A stretch of 64,000 bases of DNA from Panagrolaimus kolymaensis (Eukaryota; Nematoda; Chromadorea; Rhabditida; Panagrolaimidae). Of this stretch, positions 59,505 to 64,000 are shown piece by piece. The position numbers and the translations under genes were made by a program. Where the stretch lies: assembly GCA_028622995.1 (NCBI GenBank), contig JAJQJQ010000014.1, positions 2,046,001 to 2,110,000 on the forward strand, read 5' to 3'. The notes under the pieces are model-generated. The model did not search any database and was not told the DNA's origin. It saw nothing but the letters and a program-made list of their open reading frames with translations. Within the stretch, counting starts at the first letter, position 1; each line of letters begins with the position of its first letter.

Positions 59505-62500
59505 ATGAATGGAAATCAAGCGGGTCCAAGTGTCAATAATCCTCCAGCCCCTGCTGAGCAAACTTCTACCGAACCACTTACAATAGAACCAGTTTGTTTT
59601 ATCTTTAATCCATCTGCCAGTTTAAAATTTAAAAAAAATTTTTAGGAAAAGAAGAAAAATATTGGACTTTTTTCCTTTAACCAATCTCGGAAATTGATAT
59701 ATAAAGGTTTGGTCCATCTTAATTTGTATGATACACCAAGTAAGCAATTAATTCAAATCAATCCTGATTGCGAAGGTTCGTAGTATACGGTTTAGATTTC
59801 CTTTGAATAAATTTAATATTTTAGATGAAATTTTAATTCCCTTCTCTTTCCAATTTATTCAAATAAAGGTATGTACATATTCTTTTGATAAATCTTTACT
59901 TTTGAGGGAAAACAAAACTAAATTTTAGAATCTTTTTTGCATAGTTGGTCGAAAACAACGCAATGATTTAATTTTATTATTCCAAACAGATGCAGCGTCT
60001 AAAAAGGTTTTTGAATATATTTTAAAAAGACAAGTTTGTTTTTTATTTTTTTAGTTAAAAGAAGCAAATAAAGAAAAAAATTTCTTTTTTTTCTAGAAAA
60101 ACTATAATATTGAAAATTTACAAAATTTATTTGATGAACGATTCCGTGGACCTTTATTAGATGGAGTTGAAAATAATGATGAAATTAATCAAAGGCTTAA
60201 AGAAATTATTAAAGATCATCTATCAACTGCTGGATCAAGTTTAATAAATCAGCAGCCTATTCAAACTGAAACTATTCCCACAATTAATATGGCCCCTATT
60301 GATTTTGGTGAAAATAATTTTGATGGAGCTGAAGTAGCCAATCAAGAAAAAGAAAATATGTAAGAGCCTTTTTTTATTTTTATTTCGAAAAGCAATATAT
60401 TGGTTATGCATTTTAGCGCCCCTGCTGAGTCAACAGAAGTGGAAGGAAATAATTCCCAATTATTTGTTAGCGAACAAACGAACAACGACGAAGAAAATGA
60501 AATGGATTTTGAAGATAAAAATTTAAAGTAATTTTTTTTAAATTTCTTATAACAACCAAAAACTATAATCCGCTAAATTGCAGACCACTGAAGGATAAAC
60601 AAAAAATCGTGGCAACCAGAATTTTTAAATCACCTGATTTTGAATTAGTGAAGTTAAAACCCAACGATTTAAAAAATTCTCGTCTTACTACTTTTACATT
60701 AAATAACATGGGCTTTAATTATTATTGGAGTTCTAAAAGCAAAGTGTTTTATTGTGAAGGATGTCGAAAACTTAAAACTTATGATACTAAAGCCAGGCTT
60801 CACAAAAATGCGGATGGAAGTGAATTTATTGTAGCTGACGTCTCACACAAATGTAAAGCCATCGATTTAAAACCTTTCAACAAAGAAGAAAATATTTTTA
60901 AAGCTGAAAACTTTTCATATCAAAATGTTAAAAGAAATAGAATTCATTGCAAAGATTTAGTGGTTCTCGATAAAAAAGATAAAAACATTTCTCATGTATT
61001 TTACAATGATCGAAATACCTATGTTTGTGGCAAATGTCGTAACAAAGGTGTAAGAGTTAATGCAGTATCTTTAATTGATGATACCACGGGAGAAAAGTAT
61101 TTCCAAGTTGGCCCAAATGATCATGTTTGCGATGCTACTATGCATTATTCAGCTTCAAACGAAAATTACCAACCGCCTTCATCTTCTGTATTGAATTTAG
61201 AAAGTGCTTCCATCGATGCCAATGATTTAGGTGGAAATGCCTTTGATGTGGCAGAAACAAGCATAAAAGAAATAAATGAAACGTTAGTTTTACTTTTTCT
61301 TTCTAAAGATGAGTCTAATTTTTAATTTTAGCGATGTTATTGAAACTCGTAGAGCAAATAATGCAGAAAGTAAAAAATCTGAGACATTAATAATTGAAAT
61401 TAATAATGATAAAGAAAATGAAATCGATGCAACAATTGAAGAGGAAAATGAAGAGTAATATTTTTCTGTTTTTCCTTTAAATTTTTTTTATTAATTTACT
61501 TAAAATTTTAGACCACCGAGGAAGAAAACAAAAATTTTCAACTCATCAAATTTTGAATTAATTCAATTATGCCCAAATAATTTCAACCATTCCCGGTTAT
61601 GTATCTTTACTTCGGATGCCAGAAATCGATGTTACTATTATTATTGGAATCCAAGTAACAAAGCATTTTATTGTGAAGGATGCCGAATGCGTAAAACCAA
61701 AAATGTTATTAATAAAGCCACGCTTATTCAAAATTTTGATGGCACCCCACAGTTTATTGAAGCTGATGATACTCACTCTTGCAAACCCAGAGTTTACAAA
61801 CCTTTCAACAAAGAAGAAAATATTTTTAAAGCTAATCAATTTTCATTGGATCGATGCAAAACAAAATCAGGAAACAACAGTACAAATTTGGTTGTATATG
61901 AAAATGACGAACAAAGTTTATGCCGAATATTTTTTAAATCCAATGGCACATATGTTTGCGCAAAATGTCGAGCAAAATCAACAAAAGTTTATGGAATTAT
62001 TTTAAAAGATGAAAAGGCTAATCAAAAATACATTCAAGTTGGACCAAATAATCACGCTTGTAAAGCCGTTCCTTATTTGACAAAATTCCAAAACAAAAAT
62101 CAAGCATCTTCTGCTGCTGAAGAAACTGAGGAATTAGTAAATGAAAGCTGCTCTATTAGTGATGAAGATGAACTTGATGAATCATATTATGAAAATGATG
62201 ATTTTATTAATGATCCAGTTTGTGATAGTGGACCACCTGAAGAATCAACGCAGAATGAAATTTCACAAACAAATTTGGTCCCTGCCACACATTTTGAAGC
62301 GAAATTGGATACAGTTATAATTTCACGAAATAATTTGGATCACGAAACTAATTTCAATATTGATGATAGCCCAAACATTTCTTCTTATAACTTAAACTTG
62401 GATGTTAGCGATTTGTCGAATTATAAAGCAGATAGTGTTTCAAAAACTTCAGAAAAACAAACTCAAACAAATCGTGAAACATCAGAAATAAATGTGGACT

Positions 62501-63766
62501 CGCCTACAAATTCCATTCTTGGTAAAGTTTCACCAAGAATTTCTCCAGTAAAATTAAAACTCAAGAAAGATGGAACTTATATGAATTTAAAATCTGGAAG
62601 TAATTCACCGACGACTTCTGTAAATGAAACTTCACAAGAAAATGAAATTCCACCAACAAATCTTGACTTCGCAACGAACTTAAACGCCGACGAGCCAAAT
62701 GCTTTTTCCACAAACTTAAGTATTGATGAATCTTCATCCAAAAAGTTATTAGTTGACAGCACCGATGATGGCATTTTGAATTGCGCCACAAATTTAATAA
62801 ATGTTGACATTCCAAGAAATTACAATGCAAAAATAAACTTGATTGATTCTGAAACTTTATCTTCTAAAAAAGTTGAAAGCGATTTGTAAGTGTCTTTAAA
62901 TTTTCTAAATATTAGAACAAAAAAATCAAGAGAAACCTTTTTATTCAAATTTTTAGTTTTTAAAAATTTTAACCAAAAATTCTAAACTTTTATAACTCTA
63001 TTTTTCCAGGGAAGCAAATAAAATTTCCATGAATCCCATAATTTATGAGAGGAAAGCCATTAATTTTGATTTAATTCCATCTAACAAATATGAAATTCGG
63101 TTCAAGACAGTAAACAATACAACATCCCATTATTTATATGTGTTCCAGGATGTTTCAAAAAATTTTTGCTTCAAATATAAATTTTGTTTTCTTTCTCGTA
63201 GATTTATTTGTGAAGAAGATGCACATTCTTCAAAATGGGTATATGCAAAATTAATCAAAGATGAAAATTATGGGGATTATTTAATCCAAACAAAAATTCA
63301 CGAACATTGTTGCCGCCCAATGCCATATTTGCTTATGACGCCTTTGAAAGATGAAATTTTATTGGAAACTTCAGAATATAACAAATTTTTGGAAAATCCT
63401 ATTGGCAGCGATGATGAAAAGAAAAAAGTTGAAACAAAAAAAGTTGAAAAGAAAAAAGTGGAAAAAATTGATTTTAATCCTCGTGATTTATTTGCTCCTG
63501 AAAGTGACGACGATCAATTAGAAAGTTCACCCACATCGACGACAAACTTCATGGAAAAAGAAAATAATAAAGATAATTTGAAAAGAAAATTTGACCCTCA
63601 AAATACTTCCATGGAATGGAATCCAGAAAACAAAAAATTCAAGCTTTCAAATAACATCGAGAAAAATGATAATAATGAAATTCATAAAATTCAGGGACAA
63701 CAACCAAAAAATTCCCAAAAACCATTGAAATCTCATTTTTGTATTGATTATTTGCTTAATTCTTAA
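59505..63766 (+). CDS. N-domain + five CxxC/HxC modules protein (1,230 aa)
   Basis: Ten exons: 59505-59591, 59646-59775, 59825-59868, 59929-60033, 60097-60359, 60417-60527, 60584-61282, 61332-61454, 61512-62885, 63010-63766. After a Pro-rich start come the N-terminal domain (KKNIGLFSFNQSRKLIYKG, DEILIPFSFQFIQIK, NDLILLFQTDAASKKVFEYI) and the helix FDERFRGPLLDGV. Exon 7 carries modules 1-2 (CEGC...HKC, CGKC...HVC; residues about 255-430). Exon 9 carries modules 3-4 (CEGC...HSC, CAKC...HAC; about 525-705) and an acidic Asn/Ser/Thr-rich linker. Exon 10 has a worn module (CEED, HEHCC; about 995-1085), Lys/Glu repeats, KIDFNPRDLFAPESDD (about 1131-1146) and a basic tail. Both exon pairs share KPFNKEENIFKA between modules, showing exon duplication. 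Exons 6-9 are all phase 2-2. GAG-TAA at 61453 could be read as a stop, but splicing at GA|GTAATA keeps phase. Confidence 0.82.
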
Positions 63767-64000
63767 AAACTGTGTATAATATCTTTTATTTTTAGCTGTT
63801 TTTTTTAATACCTTTCTTATTAGATAGCCATGATTAAAAATAGTTTTTTTAATAAATAAAAAGCTTTAATTTTTATTTTAGTATTCGTTTTTTGTTTGTT
63901 TTTGCAATGAATGTTTGTTGTTTCTCAGTCAAAATAAAAGGCTTTAATTTAAATCTCTTTATCTTTCTATCTAATATTTCTTCAATGCCATCTTCAATTA
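63767..64000. other. 3' flank of the last gene
   Basis: AT-rich; AATAAATAAAAA near 63851 is a likely poly(A) signal. No further exon before the window ends. Confidence 0.6.

Noticed and set aside
61453..61458. In-frame TAA suggesting that the 59-kb gene ends at 61458
   Set aside because: GA|GTAATA is a usable donor, the next acceptor at 61511 restores phase 2, and downstream modules continue the same pattern to the conserved C-terminal motif.

Overview
The window reads as nuclear DNA of a very AT-rich nematode. Genes have many short introns (mostly about 45-70 nt, GT...TTTTAG or TTTCAG). Coding exons stand out by codon periodicity from intergenic DNA dominated by A and T runs. Two gene groups are nematode-type: serpentine chemoreceptors (an Srt-class gene and two further 7TM pairs) and a small secreted Cys-rich family resembling the ET module. 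Low GC, compact introns and a shortened glutathione-synthetase gene would suit a clade IV (Tylenchina-like) worm, but that is inference. All exon models below were built by hand from splice signals and phase and have not been tested against transcripts.

Layout. 1-5.3 kb: a minus-strand gene with an SH3-like domain and a 2.6-kb first intron. 5.3-10 kb: AT-rich DNA with nothing recognisable. 10.0-13.3 kb: a minus-strand Ser/Arg-rich protein whose first exon is probably only 10 nt. 14.0-14.7 kb: an ET-like gene that has lost its ATG. 14.8-15.8 kb: repeat and mobile-element debris with GC-rich hairpins, one resembling a Helitron 3' end. 16.2-19.1 kb: a gene with a conserved N-terminal domain and a PIP-box-like motif, followed by an intronless gene of six CxxC...HxC modules. 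19.7-22.4 kb: a possibly Hsp70-like protein and a truncated glutathione synthetase. 23.5-25.6 kb: a complete Srt receptor (minus). 26.7-27.4 kb: a frameshifted ET-like gene (minus). 28.2 kb: a small secreted Gly/Tyr-rich peptide. 28.5-31.9 kb: a head-to-head pair of near-duplicate 7TM receptors. 32.1-32.5 kb: a remnant of the N-terminal-domain family. 33.2-36.0 kb and 43.7-45.8 kb: a second pair of 7TM paralogues on opposite strands. 37.4-38.1 kb: the intact ET-like gene. 38.5-42.5 kb: a 1,119-residue LRR protein with Cys pairs and an AT-hook. 42.85-43.2 kb: an ET-like pseudogene. 45.8-51.2 kb: gene-free. 51.2-55.3 kb and 59.5-63.8 kb: two large multidomain genes separated by gene-free DNA and a higher-GC island (57.7-59.3 kb) with a decayed reverse-transcriptase fragment.

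The most interesting content is a multi-locus family not tied to any family I can name confidently. It combines (i) an N-terminal domain of about 100 residues with two conserved intron positions, (ii) Zn-ligand-like CxxC...HxC modules of the broad FLYWCH/WRKY-GCM1 type, in pairs or tandem arrays, (iii) long disordered linkers, and (iv) a shared C-terminal motif KIDFNPxxLFAPESDD. At 51 and 59 kb these parts are fused. At 16-19 kb the N-terminal domain (with a PIP-box-like motif) and the modules are neighbouring separate genes. At 32 kb only a broken N-terminal domain remains. No function is shown by the sequence; the Zn-ligand pattern and PIP-like motif suggest nuclear, DNA- or chromatin-associated roles.
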